Shown here: positions 1 through 8,547 of the stretch, in pieces
Layout: each line of letters opens with the position of its first letter
Position numbering within the stretch: position 1 is the stretch's first letter
NCBI GenBank assembly: GCA_023229685.1
Contig: JALNYT010000002.1
Coordinates: 496,001 to 560,000, forward strand
From: Sulfuritalea sp.
GTDB taxonomy: Bacteria; Pseudomonadota; Gammaproteobacteria; Burkholderiales; Rhodocyclaceae
Length of the DNA: 64,000 nucleotides
Reading direction: 5' to 3'
Translations under genes and position numbers: made by a program
Notes under the pieces: generated by a model
Database searches by the model: none
Told to the model about the DNA's origin: nothing
What the model saw: only the letters and a program-made list of their open reading frames with translations

Positions 1-305
1 TTGCCGGACCCGCGTACCTGCTTCAGGGCCAGATCGAGCGGCAGGGCGTTGAACTGGCGTTCCGCCGTGATGTTCTTGCCCGTCTTCGTCTCCAGCAGAC
101 TGCCAAATAACACGTAAGTGCCCTTGTCATCGGCGTACAAAACCTGGCCATCCACCGTAACTTCCCAAATGCCGGCCATGGGTGCCCTGACGATCTTTTC
201 GACCTTGCCAAGTTTGGCCTCGACGGCTTTTTTCACATCGGCCTCGTTGGCAACCGCGACGAGGGATACACAGGCCAGAGCGGCTGCAAGCAGGGGTAGT
301 TTCAT
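1..305 (-). CDS. dsbC: Thiol:disulfide interchange protein DsbC, N-terminal part (cut by left edge)
   Basis: Reading the minus strand from an ATG at 305 gives an open frame that runs off the left edge after about 101 codons. It begins with a Sec signal peptide (MKLPLLAAALACVSLVAVA), followed by NEADVKKAVEAKLG and a segment (GIWEVTVDGQVLYADDKGTY) typical of the DsbC N-terminal dimerisation domain. DsbC is the periplasmic disulfide isomerase; its CxxC thioredoxin domain would lie outside the window and cannot be checked. The start lies 16 bases after the stop of the upstream FAD hydroxylase gene, so the two are probably co-transcribed. Confidence 0.85.
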   Translation of the reverse strand, partial: MKLPLLAAALACVSLVAVANEADVKKAVEAKLGKVEKIVRAPMAGIWEVTVDGQVLYADDKGTYVLFGSLLETKTGKNITAERQFNALPLDLALKQVRGSG

Positions 306-321
306 GGATTCTCCAGGGATT

Positions 322-1479
322 TCAGGACGCCAGTGCGTAGCGGACCAGCAAGTCCTTTACGACCGGCAAAGCGTTGGTGAGGTTCAATCCGAGATTGCGC
401 AGACTGGTCAAGGGGCCATCCGAGGGGCGGAAAAGGTCGTGCAGACTATCAGTCACCGTCTGCAAAGTCACCACTTCTTCCTTGCGCGCCCTCTCGTAGC
501 TGCGCAGCAACCCCAGATCGCCGCAATCCACGTGACCGGGTTTGTCGCACAGGACGCCCGCCAGAACTTGCGCGTCCTGGAATCCCAGATTGATGCCGTG
601 ACCGGAGAGCGGATGGATGGTATGCGCGGCATCACCGATCAGCGCCAGTCGCGGCGCCACGGTGCGCGGCGCACGCATCAGGCGCAGCGGAAAACCGGCA
701 GGCGCTGTAATCAGTTCCAGCGCCCCCAGTCGCAGGCTGCCCGCCTCGGCAACGCGCGCGCATAGCGCAGCGTGATCAAGCGCCAGCAGCTCGCGCCCAT
801 GTTCTTCCCCGGTGGACCAAACCATCGAGATGCGATTGCCTGGCAGCGGCAACCAGGCCAGTACCCCGTCGTGACGGAACCACTGAAAGGCGGTGCCGCG
901 ATGCGGCTGCTCCGTCGCGAAGTTGGCCACCACGCCCAATTGGTCGTAAGGGTCAAAGCGCACATCGATGCCGGCCGCAGCGCGGGTCCAGGAATCAGCA
1001 CCATCTGCGGCGACGACCAGTCGCGCGGAAAGTCTGCGGCCATCGTCCAGCGTCAGTTGCGCAGCATCAGGACCCAGCGCCAGCGTTTTCGGGCGCGCCG
1101 GGCAGAGCAGGTTGAGATTGCCCTGACGCTTGACCGTCTCCCACAGCTCGCGCTGCATCAGTGACGATTCGAGGATCCAGGCCAGTTCCGAGACTCCGCT
1201 GCCATAGGCGGTGAGGTCCAGCCGGCCGCCGGCGTCACCGTGGATCTCCATGGCCCGTACCGGCTCCCTGCGCGCCGCATCGAGATGGCGCCAGACGCCT
1301 ACAGCATCAAGAAAGCGTGCATTGGCCGGGCTGATCGCGTAAATACGCGAATCCAACCCTTTGGGTAAAACAGGCAGCGCCCCTTCGATCAAGGCCACCG
1401 ACAAAGTCGAGCGGCGCAACGCCGCCGCCAGGGCCAATCCCGCCAGGCCACCCCCCACAATCACGATATCGAAGTCCAT
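322..1479 (-). CDS. UbiH/UbiF/VisC-family FAD-dependent hydroxylase
   Basis: This is a 385-residue flavoprotein monooxygenase of the ubiquinone-biosynthesis hydroxylase family. The dinucleotide-binding motif (IVIVGGGLAGLALAAAL) is at the N-terminus, a DG-type motif (VVAADGADSWTR) is in the middle, and the second FAD motif (LALIGDAAHTIHPLSGHGIN) lies around residues 275-295. Family members hydroxylate the ring of ubiquinone precursors. Which ring carbon this one acts on (UbiH, UbiF, UbiI or the broad-specificity UbiM/UbiL type) cannot be decided from motifs. It is followed by dsbC after 16 bases on the same strand. Confidence 0.85.
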   Translation of the reverse strand: MDFDIVIVGGGLAGLALAAALRRSTLSVALIEGALPVLPKGLDSRIYAISPANARFLDAVGVWRHLDAARREPVRAMEIHGDAGGRLDLTAYGSGVSELAWILESSLMQRELWETVKRQGNLNLLCPARPKTLALGPDAAQLTLDDGRRLSARLVVAADGADSWTRAAAGIDVRFDPYDQLGVVANFATEQPHRGTAFQWFRHDGVLAWLPLPGNRISMVWSTGEEHGRELLALDHAALCARVAEAGSLRLGALELITAPAGFPLRLMRAPRTVAPRLALIGDAAHTIHPLSGHGINLGFQDAQVLAGVLCDKPGHVDCGDLGLLRSYERARKEEVVTLQTVTDSLHDLFRPSDGPLTSLRNLGLNLTNALPVVKDLLVRYALAS

Positions 1480-1508
1480 GCCCCAATTGTCGCCTACCGG
1501 CGCTTACC

Positions 1509-1538
1509 TTGACAAGGCAAGCGTACGACGAGGATAAT
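1509..1538 (+). promoter_or_regulatory. Sigma-70 promoter of tRNA-Met
   Basis: A perfect -35 box TTGACA (1509-1514) is separated by 18 bases from GATAAT (1533-1538), a 5/6 match to the -10 consensus. The GC-rich run TCCGCCCC that follows is the kind of discriminator found at stable-RNA promoters under stringent control. The tRNA starts 15 bases after the -10 box. Confidence 0.8.
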
Positions 1539-1553
1539 TCCGCCCCTTTGCAC

Positions 1554-1630
1554 GGTGATGTAGCTCAGTCGGTTAGAGCATCGGATTCATAATCCGGGGG
1601 TCGGTGGTTCAAGTCCACTCATCACCACCA
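1554..1630 (+). tRNA. tRNA-Met (anticodon CAT)
   Basis: A 77-nt cloverleaf with acceptor stem GGTGATG/CATCACC, a D-arm containing TAGCTCAGTCGGTTAGAGCA, an anticodon loop TTCATAA, a T-arm containing GGTTCAAGTCC and an encoded CCA end. The acceptor stem begins with a paired G, unlike the C-A mismatch of initiator tRNA, so it is an elongator. A CAT anticodon could also be the lysidine-modified tRNA-Ile; the sequence alone does not exclude this. Confidence 0.9.
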
Positions 1631-1637
1631 ATTTCCT

Positions 1638-1673
1638 AAGAGCCGTTGATCCCACAAGGTCAGCGGCTCTTTT
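1638..1673 (+). terminator. Rho-independent terminator after tRNA-Met
   Basis: A 12-bp stem AAGAGCCGTTGA / TCAGCGGCTCTT with one G-T wobble and a 10-base loop begins 8 bases after the tRNA and runs into TTTTGT. It also lies between the tRNA and the convergent yqjK-like gene. Confidence 0.8.
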
Positions 1674-1712
1674 GTCGTCAAGCCTCGCCGGTGCTGAACA
1701 ACAGCTATCTCG

Positions 1713-2069
1713 TCAAGAGTCCGCGGAGCGGCGGGCTGAACGGTCGCCCGGCGCTCGCCGTTGCGGAATCAAGCCGGGGTGGCGGCGCTCCAGGAAATTA
1801 CGCAACTGGCGCCACGCTTGCCAACCCAGAAAGCCACGACGCACCCAGCGCAATGCGCGTTTCGGCCGAGCGACGGCCAGTGCGACACCTGCCGCAACGG
1901 CAATCAGCGGGTTGCGGCGTAGCCACCGGGCACCCTCGACTGCGTAGTCGGCCGTGGTGAAGGCCGGCGCCAGTCCCGCTGCGTAACCACCGAACTCGGC
2001 GCGCAAGCTCTCGCTGGCGATCAGGAGCCGCTGTTTTTTTAGCGCGAGTTCAAGGGCTGTGGAGTTCAC
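1713..2069 (-). CDS. YqjK-like small basic protein
   Basis: This 118-residue protein is the third gene of a yqjD-yqjE-yqjK-like operon. Its start overlaps the yqjE stop by four bases (ATGA). It has an N-terminal helical stretch (ALKKQRLLIASESLRAEF) like YqjK proteins, a short hydrophobic segment around residues 53-66 (NPLIAVAAGVALAVA) and a very basic tail. The identification rests on operon position and the N-terminal pattern; the function of YqjK is unknown. Confidence 0.65.
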   Translation of the reverse strand: MNSTALELALKKQRLLIASESLRAEFGGYAAGLAPAFTTADYAVEGARWLRRNPLIAVAAGVALAVARPKRALRWVRRGFLGWQAWRQLRNFLERRHPGLIPQRRAPGDRSARRSADS

Positions 2070-2479
2070 TGTGACCTTGTGGTGTCGCCGGTCGACAGCG
2101 CATCACGATCCTTGCGCAGTTCGGCCAGGCTGGCAGAAAACAGCTTTGACCCCGAGCGCGCCAGGTTCCTCGCCAGAATCAGGCTGGCGACGCCGGCGCC
2201 GAGGAAAAGCACCGAGAAAACGCCCAGTGCCAGCAGCCGGTTGCTATCCCATAGCAACACGGTGAGAAAGATGGCGAGGAAAATCAGGCCGGCAGCGATG
2301 CAGAGAAAAGCTGCTCCGCCGTAGGCAAGTAGCGAGACAAGCCGCACCCGCTCCTCGGCGAGTTCGACGCCGAGGAGTTCGAGGCGATTCTGGAGCAGGG
2401 TGACACCGGTACCGAGCAAGCCCTTGGTCGACGCGAACAAACCGCGTTGGCCCGACGCCCTGCCCGTCTCGTCACCCAT
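2066..2479 (-). CDS. yqjE: YqjE-family (phage holin superfamily III) membrane protein
   Basis: This 137-residue protein has an N-terminal helix that includes TLLQNRLELLGVELAEERVR, typical of the YqjE family, followed by two closely spaced transmembrane segments at about residues 48-70 and 77-100. It sits between yqjD (8-base gap upstream) and the yqjK-like gene (4-base overlap). In E. coli the neighbouring YqjD/ElaB proteins are stationary-phase inner-membrane ribosome-binding proteins; YqjE itself has no established role. Confidence 0.85.
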   Translation of the reverse strand: MGDETGRASGQRGLFASTKGLLGTGVTLLQNRLELLGVELAEERVRLVSLLAYGGAAFLCIAAGLIFLAIFLTVLLWDSNRLLALGVFSVLFLGAGVASLILARNLARSGSKLFSASLAELRKDRDALSTGDTTRSQ

Positions 2480-2487
2480 CGCCGCGC

Positions 2488-2799
2488 TCAGCGACGGCCG
2501 ATCAGCAGACCGACGATGAAGCCGAAGCCGGCGGCGACGCCGACCGAACGCCAGGGATTGTCATGCACGTAGTCGTCGGCAACGCGGCCGACCTGCTTCG
2601 CCTTGTCCACCAAGGCGGCCTCGGCTTCGGCCATCTTGATCTTGGCGGCAGCGAGACGGTCCTGGGTTTTGGCACGGATCTCGGCGATCTTCTCGCCCGT
2701 CTGGCCGGCTGTGGCGCGTAGCAGTTCTTCGGTATCGGCGATCACCAGCTTTACGTCGGCAATCAGTTTTTCTTTGGTGACATCGCTTACGTCGCTCAT
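2488..2799 (-). CDS. yqjD: YqjD/ElaB/DUF883-family membrane-anchored protein
   Basis: This 103-residue protein has a long amphipathic helical part (roughly residues 8-75) and a C-terminal transmembrane anchor, VGVAAGFGFIVGLLIGRR, with the family signature DNPWRSVGVAAG just before it. DUF883 proteins are tail-anchored in the inner membrane and can bind ribosomes (E. coli YqjD). A strong ribosome site (AGGAGA) lies 8 bases before the ATG. It is the first gene of the yqjD-yqjE-yqjK-like operon, so the promoter should be in 2800-2870. Confidence 0.88.
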   Translation of the reverse strand: MSDVSDVTKEKLIADVKLVIADTEELLRATAGQTGEKIAEIRAKTQDRLAAAKIKMAEAEAALVDKAKQVGRVADDYVHDNPWRSVGVAAGFGFIVGLLIGRR

Positions 2800-2870
2800 G
2801 GTTTTCTCCTGAATTGAATAACTACAGCTTGAAGGCTACCGATTTTATTGCCGTGCTGCAATGACTTATG

Positions 2871-3680
2871 TCATACGGGAGGCAGATGGTAATCAACCGT
2901 CAGCGGCGCATGATCGGAAAAGCGCTGATCCTTGTAGACGGCCACATGATGCGCTGCCGCCGCGAGGCCCGGAGTGGCAATCTGGTAATCGATGCGCCAG
3001 CCGACGTTCTTGGCCCACGCCTGGCCCCGGTTCGACCACCAAGTGTAGGCCTCCCCGGTCGCCTCCGGCAAGAGCCGGCGATGGACATCCACCCAGCCCA
3101 GATCACCGAAGACGGCAGACAGCCAGGCTCGCTCCTCGGGCAGAAAGCCGGAGTTCTTCTGGTTGGCTTTCCAGTTCTTGAGGTCGATTGGCCGGTGCGC
3201 GATGTTCCAGTCGCCGCACAGCAGGATTTCACGCCCGTCGCGCCGGGCTTCGTGCGCCAGGCGTTCGAGTTGAGGCCGGAACTGGTCAAGAAAGCGGAAT
3301 TTGGCCTGCTGGCGCTCGTCGGAGCTGGAACCGGAAGGCAGGTACAGCGAGACGACCGAGAGTTTGCCGAAATCGGCCTGCAGGTAGCGGCCTTCGGCAT
3401 CGAACTCGGCGTTGCCGAAACCTTCGACGATGCGGTCGGGGGCCTGCCGGGAATAGATGCCGACCCCGCTGTATCCCCTTTTTTCCGCGGCATGAAAGCA
3501 GCCGGTGAAACCCGCCGGCTCGCGCAACGCGGGGGTCACGTCGGCGAGTTGCGCCTTGAGTTCCTGGACGCAGACGATGTCGGCCTGCTGGGTCGCCAGC
3601 CACTCGAAAAACCCCTTGCCGGCGGCGGAACGGATACCATTGAGATTCAGACTGAGTATTCGGAGCTTGTGCTTGAGCAT
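2871..3680 (-). CDS. xth: Exodeoxyribonuclease III (AP endonuclease)
   Basis: This 269-residue member of the exonuclease III/APE1 family acts in base-excision repair, cutting 5' of abasic sites and degrading 3' ends. Visible active-site residues include Asn12 (LNLNGIR), Glu40 (VCVQELK), Tyr113 (SLYLPSG), Asp157/Asn159 (LCGDWNI) and Asp256/His257 (FSDHAPL). The length matches the E. coli enzyme (268). The start is only a few bases from the divergent pyrE start, so each gene's promoter must lie within the other's coding sequence. Confidence 0.95.
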   Translation of the reverse strand: MLKHKLRILSLNLNGIRSAAGKGFFEWLATQQADIVCVQELKAQLADVTPALREPAGFTGCFHAAEKRGYSGVGIYSRQAPDRIVEGFGNAEFDAEGRYLQADFGKLSVVSLYLPSGSSSDERQQAKFRFLDQFRPQLERLAHEARRDGREILLCGDWNIAHRPIDLKNWKANQKNSGFLPEERAWLSAVFGDLGWVDVHRRLLPEATGEAYTWWSNRGQAWAKNVGWRIDYQIATPGLAAAAHHVAVYKDQRFSDHAPLTVDYHLPPV

Positions 3681-3685
3681 GTAGA

Positions 3686-4375
3686 ATGCCTTGGATGAAT
3701 GCGAACGTCGCCTTTACCGTCAACAGCGCCGTCAGCAGCGAGCTGAGCCGCGAGTTTATCGCCTTCGCCTGCGAACTGGGCGTGTTGCGCTTTGGCGAAT
3801 TCAAGACCAAAGCGGGACGCATGAGTCCGTATTTCTTCAATGCGGGCCTGTTCAGCGACGGCGCGTCGCTGTCGCGCCTCAGCGATTTCTACGCGCGCCG
3901 CATTCTGGCGGCGGGGGTCGAGTTTGACGTACTGTTCGGGCCGGCCTACAAGGGTATCCCGCTCGCCGCCGGCGCGGCCATGGCGCTGGCGGGCCTTGGG
4001 CGCAACGCCCCTTACGCTTACAACCGCAAGGAGGCCAAGGATCATGGCGAAGGCGGTACGCTGGTAGGCGCGCCGCTCGAGGGCCGTGTCCTGATCATCG
4101 ATGACGTGATTTCGGCGGGCACGTCGGTACGCGAATCGGTGGAATTGATCCGTAATGCCGGGGCGACGCCTGTTGCGGTGCTGATTGCGCTCGATCGTCA
4201 GGAACGAGGTCAGGGCGAGCTCTCGGCAGTGCAGGAAGTTGAACGGAATTACGGTATTCCGGTGATCAGCATCGCCAATTTGACCGATCTGATCGATTAT
4301 CTTTCCGGCCAACCGGAACTTGAAAGCAAGCTCGCCGCCGTGCGCGCTTATCGTGCTCGTTACGGCATCGAATGA
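3686..4375 (+). CDS. pyrE: Orotate phosphoribosyltransferase
   Basis: PyrE joins orotate to PRPP to make OMP in pyrimidine synthesis. The PRPP-binding motif VLIIDDVISAGTS is present, as is the family segment GVLRFGEFKTKAGRMSPYFF near the N-terminus. The first ATG (3686) gives 229 residues and the second (3695) gives 226. The typical family start lies close to the SREFIAFA segment, so the N-terminus is uncertain by several codons. It is divergent from xth with 5-14 bases between start codons. Confidence 0.93.
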   Translation: MPWMNANVAFTVNSAVSSELSREFIAFACELGVLRFGEFKTKAGRMSPYFFNAGLFSDGASLSRLSDFYARRILAAGVEFDVLFGPAYKGIPLAAGAAMALAGLGRNAPYAYNRKEAKDHGEGGTLVGAPLEGRVLIIDDVISAGTSVRESVELIRNAGATPVAVLIALDRQERGQGELSAVQEVERNYGIPVISIANLTDLIDYLSGQPELESKLAAVRAYRARYGIE

Positions 4376-4403
4376 TGCCTATGACCTTCCAGGGAGACTC
4401 CCC

Positions 4404-5132
4404 ATGCGCCTGATTTCCGCCCTGCTGTTTGTTTCTTCCGCCGTGCTTGCCCAGGGTGCCGCTGCCCAGACACGCATTTATTGTTGCAATGATGCCAAGG
4501 GGACCAAGGTGTGCGGTGATTTCATGCCGCCGGAATGCCAGGGCCGGGCTTATGAAGAGCGCGACAGTCGCGGCTTCGTCGCCAAGAATGTCGAGGCTCC
4601 GCTGACCGCAGAGCAGCAGGCGCGCCGCGAGGCTGAGGCTGCAAAGAAGGAAGAAGCAAGGAAGAAGGCGGGTGAGGAACGCCGCCGCACGCTGGCCTTG
4701 ATGGCAACCTATTCCAGTGAAAAGGATATCAATACCGCGCGGGATCGTGCCCTGGCCGAGGTTGACAAGAACATGAAGCAGGCCCAGCAACGGCTGGAGG
4801 AAGCCAACAAGAAGAAGAAGAAGCTTGAGGGCGACAAGGAGTTCTACAAGGGCAAGGCGCTACCTCAGCAGGTCAAGGCCGATGTCCGCGACAACGAAAA
4901 AGAGATCAAGGCGCAACAGGCAGAGGTGGAAGCCAAGGCCAAGGAAATGGAAGAAGTCCGCAGCCGCTTTGCAGAGGAGAAGAAACGCTATCTGGAGCTG
5001 ACGGGCAAGAAGTCGATGGAAGCCGCGCCTGCTGATGCACCTGCTGCCGCAGCGGCGCCGGCACCCGCGCCCGCACCGGCAGCGGCGCCCGTACCGGCGG
5101 CGGCGGTAGCCAAACCCGCCGCGAAGAAGTAA
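4404..5132 (+). CDS. Secreted coiled-coil protein with Ala/Pro-rich tail
   Basis: I do not recognise a named family beyond a DUF4124-like N-terminus. The ATG at 4404 has a ribosome site AGGGAGA and gives 242 residues. A Sec signal (MRLISALLFVSSAVLAQGAAA) is followed by a short Cys-rich segment (RIYCCNDAKGTKVCGDFMPP) with four cysteines in total. A long charged coiled coil follows (about residues 55-200, many E, K and A), then an Ala/Pro tail. It starts 28 bases after pyrE on the same strand, and its stop codon directly abuts the convergent gatB stop. An earlier in-frame start at 4320 would lie inside pyrE and lacks the signal. Confidence 0.75.
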   Translation: MRLISALLFVSSAVLAQGAAAQTRIYCCNDAKGTKVCGDFMPPECQGRAYEERDSRGFVAKNVEAPLTAEQQARREAEAAKKEEARKKAGEERRRTLALMATYSSEKDINTARDRALAEVDKNMKQAQQRLEEANKKKKKLEGDKEFYKGKALPQQVKADVRDNEKEIKAQQAEVEAKAKEMEEVRSRFAEEKKRYLELTGKKSMEAAPADAPAAAAAPAPAPAPAAAPVPAAAVAKPAAKK

Positions 5133-6626
5133 TCAGGCGCCGAGTTTTTTCTTCAGCAGGTCGGTGACCTGCTGCGGGTTGGCCTTGCCACGGGTGGCCT
5201 TCATTGCCTGTCCGACGAGCGCGTTGAACGCCTTTTCCTTGCCGGCGCGGTATTCCTCGACCGACTTTTGATTGGCTGCAAGCACTTCATCCACCAGCGC
5301 TTCGATCGCTCCGGTATCGGTGATCTGCTTCAGGCCCATTCGCTCGATAACTTCATCAACTTCCTGATCCGGACCTGTCCACAATTCAATGAACACTTTC
5401 TTGGCCCCAGCATTCGAGATGGTTGCGTCAGTGATTCTACTGATCAACTTAGCCAGTTTTCCGGCGGGAATGCGAATGACGTCGCGGCCGGGTAGTCCAT
5501 CGCGAACCTCACTAGCTAGCGGCTCGCCTTCCTGGTCGCTGGCACCCTCGGACATAGAGCGGCGCACTTCGTTGATAACCCAATTGGCGACAAGTTTCGG
5601 CTGGTTGCAGACGTCGACGGCTGCTGTGAAGTATTCGGCCATACCGCGCGAGCCGGTAAGTATCGCCGCGTCGTAGGGCGACAAGCCGTAATCCGCCTCG
5701 AAACGGGCTTTCATGGCCTGCGGCAGTTCCGGCAGACCGGATTTCACCTGCGCGATCCAGTCCGCCGTGATTTCCAGCGGCAACAGATCGGGATCGGGGA
5801 AATAGCGGTAATCGTGGGCGTCTTCCTTGCTGCGCATCGAGCGGGTTTCGCCGCTGTCGGGATCGAACAGCACGGTGGCCTGATGGATGGCGCGACCTTC
5901 CTCGATCTCGTTGATCTGCCACTGCACCTCGAAGTCGATCGCCTGCTGCATGAAGCGGAAGGAATTGAGGTTCTTGATTTCGCGCCGGGTGCCGAATTCC
6001 TTCTGACCCAGCGGTCGTACCGAAACGTTGGCATCGCAGCGGAAAGACCCTTCCTGCATGTTGCCGTCGCAGATGCCGATCCATTGCACCAGGGCATGCA
6101 GCGCCTTGGCATAGGCGACCGCCTCGGCGGACGAGCGCATTTCCGGCTCGGTGACAATTTCCAGCAGCGGCGTGCCGGCGCGATTCAGGTCGATCCCGGT
6201 GCGGCCATGGAAATCCTCGTGCAGCGACTTGCCGGCATCCTCTTCGAGATGTGCTCGTGTCAGATGCACGAACTTTTCCGTCGCCGTGTCGCCAGCGCCG
6301 ACTCTTATGGTCAGGCCACCGCCCAAAACCACGGGGATTTCGAACTGGCTGATCTGGTAGCCCTTGGGCAGATCGGGGTAGAAATAGTTCTTGCGCGCGA
6401 AGATCGAACGCGGCGCGATCTGCGCTCCGACGGCGAGGCCGAACTTGATGGCGCAGACCACGGCCTCGCGATTCAGCACCGGCAGGACACCGGGCAGCGC
6501 GATGTCCACCGCGCTCGCCTGCACATTCGGCTCGGCGCCGAAGGCGATGCTGCTGCCCGAAAAAATCTTCGACTTCGTTCTGAGCTGGGCGTGGGTTTCG
6601 AGCCCGATGACGACCTCCCAATTCAT
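5133..6626 (-). CDS. gatB: Asp-tRNA(Asn)/Glu-tRNA(Gln) amidotransferase subunit B
   Basis: GatB is the kinase/tRNA-binding subunit that activates mischarged Glu-tRNA(Gln) or Asp-tRNA(Asn) before amidation. The 497 residues begin with MNWEVVIGLETHAQLRTKSK and contain the conserved FYPDLPKGYQISQ, GKSLHEDF and DLNRAGTPLLEIVTEPEM segments. The C-terminal tail domain ends in TRGKANPQQVTDLLKKKL. Its ATG overlaps the gatA stop by four bases, so gatC-gatA-gatB is one translation-coupled operon. Confidence 0.97.
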   Translation of the reverse strand: MNWEVVIGLETHAQLRTKSKIFSGSSIAFGAEPNVQASAVDIALPGVLPVLNREAVVCAIKFGLAVGAQIAPRSIFARKNYFYPDLPKGYQISQFEIPVVLGGGLTIRVGAGDTATEKFVHLTRAHLEEDAGKSLHEDFHGRTGIDLNRAGTPLLEIVTEPEMRSSAEAVAYAKALHALVQWIGICDGNMQEGSFRCDANVSVRPLGQKEFGTRREIKNLNSFRFMQQAIDFEVQWQINEIEEGRAIHQATVLFDPDSGETRSMRSKEDAHDYRYFPDPDLLPLEITADWIAQVKSGLPELPQAMKARFEADYGLSPYDAAILTGSRGMAEYFTAAVDVCNQPKLVANWVINEVRRSMSEGASDQEGEPLASEVRDGLPGRDVIRIPAGKLAKLISRITDATISNAGAKKVFIELWTGPDQEVDEVIERMGLKQITDTGAIEALVDEVLAANQKSVEEYRAGKEKAFNALVGQAMKATRGKANPQQVTDLLKKKLGA

Positions 6627-8122
6627 TTCACACCTCCCGGCATCCGCGTGTGCCAGTCGGTGGCTTTCTGATACTGGTGCGCGACGTTGAGCATCTTCGC
6701 CTCGCCGAACCAGTTGCCGATGATCTGCAATCCCACCGGCATGTCATTGTTGCCGAAGCCGCAGGGCAGCGACATTCCCGGCAGGCCGGCGAGGTTGGTG
6801 GAGATGGTGTAGATGTCCGACAAATACATCTGCACCGGGTCGGCGCTTTTGGCGCCGAAGGCGAACGCCACCGAGGGCGAGGTGGGCCCCATGATGACGT
6901 CGCATTCCTTGAACGCCGCAACAAAGTCGGCGGCGATGAGACGGCGGATCTTCTGCGCCTGGAGGTAATAGGCATCGTAGTAGCCGTGCGACAGCACGTA
7001 GGCGCCGATCAGGATGCGCCGCTTCACTTCGGCGCCGAAGCCCTGCGCGCGGGTGCGCGAGTACATCTCCGCCAGGTCGGCATACTCCGGCGCGCGGTGG
7101 CCGTAGCGCACGCCATCGAAACGCGACAGGTTGGAGCTGGCCTCGGCCGGCGCGATGACGTAATAGGCCGGCACCGAGAGACCGGAGTTGGGCAGACGCA
7201 CTTCCACCGTGGTGGCGCCCAGCTTGCGGTACTCGGCCAGCGCGGTTTCGACCGCGGCGCGCACGTCGGCATCCATGCCTGCGCCGAAAAATTCCTGCGG
7301 CAAGCCGATCCTGAGACCGGTCAGCGGCTGGTCCAGATCGCGGCTGTAATCCTCCGGGGGGCGCTCCAGCGAAGTGGAATCGCGGGCATCGAAGCCGGCC
7401 ATCGCACTCAGCAGCAGCGCGCAGTCCTCCGCGCTCTTCGCCATCGGCCCGCCCTGATCGAGACTGGAGGCGAAGGCGATCATGCCGTAGCGCGACACCA
7501 CGCCATAGGTCGGCTTGAGGCCGGTGAGACCGCACAGGGCGGCCGGCTGGCGGATCGAGCCTCCGGTGTCGGTACCCGTGGCGGCCGGTGTGAGCCGTGC
7601 CGCGATGGCTGCCGCCGACCCACCCGAGGACCCGCCGGGCACGCATGAAACATCCCACGGATTCTTTACCGGCCCGAAATACGAGGTTTCGTTCGACGAG
7701 CCCATGGCGAACTCGTCCATATTGAGCTTGCCCAGCGTCACCATGCCCGCGGCGGCGAGCTTCTCGACGACGTTGGCGTCGTAGGGCGAAACAAAGTTAG
7801 CGAGGATTTTCGAGCCGCAAGTCGTGCGCCAGCCCTTGGTGCAGAAGATGTCCTTGTGCGCCAGGGGGATGCCGCACAGCGGCGAGATCGCCGGGTCGCC
7901 AGCGCCAGCGCTCTGCGTCCCTTTGGGAACTTTCAGCCGCTCGTCGGCGGCCCGGGCCTGGGCCAAGGTCTTTTCATGGTCGAGGGTGATGAATGCATTG
8001 AGCGCGGGATTGAACTTCTCGACGCGGTCGAGGAACAGTGTGGCCAGTTCGACGGCGGAAACCTTCTTGGCCGCCAGCGCGGCGGAGAGCTCGCGGAGCG
8101 ATGAATTGATCAGGTCGCTCAC
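6623..8122 (-). CDS. gatA: Asp-tRNA(Asn)/Glu-tRNA(Gln) amidotransferase subunit A
   Basis: GatA (499 residues) is the amidase-signature subunit that releases ammonia from glutamine for transamidation. The Ser-cisSer-Lys triad is visible as Lys90 (LAHKDIF), Ser165 (PGGSSGGSAA) and Ser189 (TDTGGSIRQP). The gene starts with GTG overlapping the gatC stop (GTGA), and its stop overlaps the gatB start. Confidence 0.97.
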   Translation of the reverse strand: MSDLINSSLRELSAALAAKKVSAVELATLFLDRVEKFNPALNAFITLDHEKTLAQARAADERLKVPKGTQSAGAGDPAISPLCGIPLAHKDIFCTKGWRTTCGSKILANFVSPYDANVVEKLAAAGMVTLGKLNMDEFAMGSSNETSYFGPVKNPWDVSCVPGGSSGGSAAAIAARLTPAATGTDTGGSIRQPAALCGLTGLKPTYGVVSRYGMIAFASSLDQGGPMAKSAEDCALLLSAMAGFDARDSTSLERPPEDYSRDLDQPLTGLRIGLPQEFFGAGMDADVRAAVETALAEYRKLGATTVEVRLPNSGLSVPAYYVIAPAEASSNLSRFDGVRYGHRAPEYADLAEMYSRTRAQGFGAEVKRRILIGAYVLSHGYYDAYYLQAQKIRRLIAADFVAAFKECDVIMGPTSPSVAFAFGAKSADPVQMYLSDIYTISTNLAGLPGMSLPCGFGNNDMPVGLQIIGNWFGEAKMLNVAHQYQKATDWHTRMPGGVK

Positions 8123-8406
8123 TCGACGACCCTCGGCACGAGATAGAGTCCCGCCTCGGTTTCCGGCGCAAGCGCCTGGAAATCGGCGCGGCGATCGGTT
8201 TCGGTGACCGTATCCGGGCGCAGACGCTGGACCACATCGACGGCATGAGCCATCGGCTCAATGCCTGCGGTATCAACCGCTTGCAATTGCTCGATAAAGC
8301 CGAGGATGCCATTCAGCTGGTCGCGCGTGGTTTCTCGCTCCGCGGCGGAAAGTTCGATGCGCGCCAGCCGGGCGATGCGGGCGACGTCTTCCAGGTTCAG
8401 GGACAT
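8119..8406 (-). CDS. gatC: Asp-tRNA(Asn)/Glu-tRNA(Gln) amidotransferase subunit C
   Basis: GatC (95 residues) is the small subunit that wraps around GatA and joins it to GatB. The N-terminal EDVARIARLARIELSAAE and the segment IEPMAHAVDVVQRLRPDTV are characteristic. It is the first gene of gatCAB and is divergent from mreB with a 141-base shared intergenic region. No clear ribosome site is seen before the ATG. Confidence 0.94.
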   Translation of the reverse strand: MSLNLEDVARIARLARIELSAAERETTRDQLNGILGFIEQLQAVDTAGIEPMAHAVDVVQRLRPDTVTETDRRADFQALAPETEAGLYLVPRVVE

Positions 8407-8547
8407 GATGACAAGAGGGGGTTAGTGATGGTGGACCGGCGTGAAACAAGGCCTGATCGGTGCTTAATTTGACCGGCGCGATAGAGTATCATAAGCGAAC
8501 TTTTTTGCCCCAGCCCTCTCTGGGCCGGCTTCAACACTGGGACCACG

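Noticed and set aside
8464..8490. TTGACC followed by TATCAT upstream of mreB as a promoter
   Set aside because: The two boxes are only 12 bases apart, too close for sigma-70; no better pair was found.
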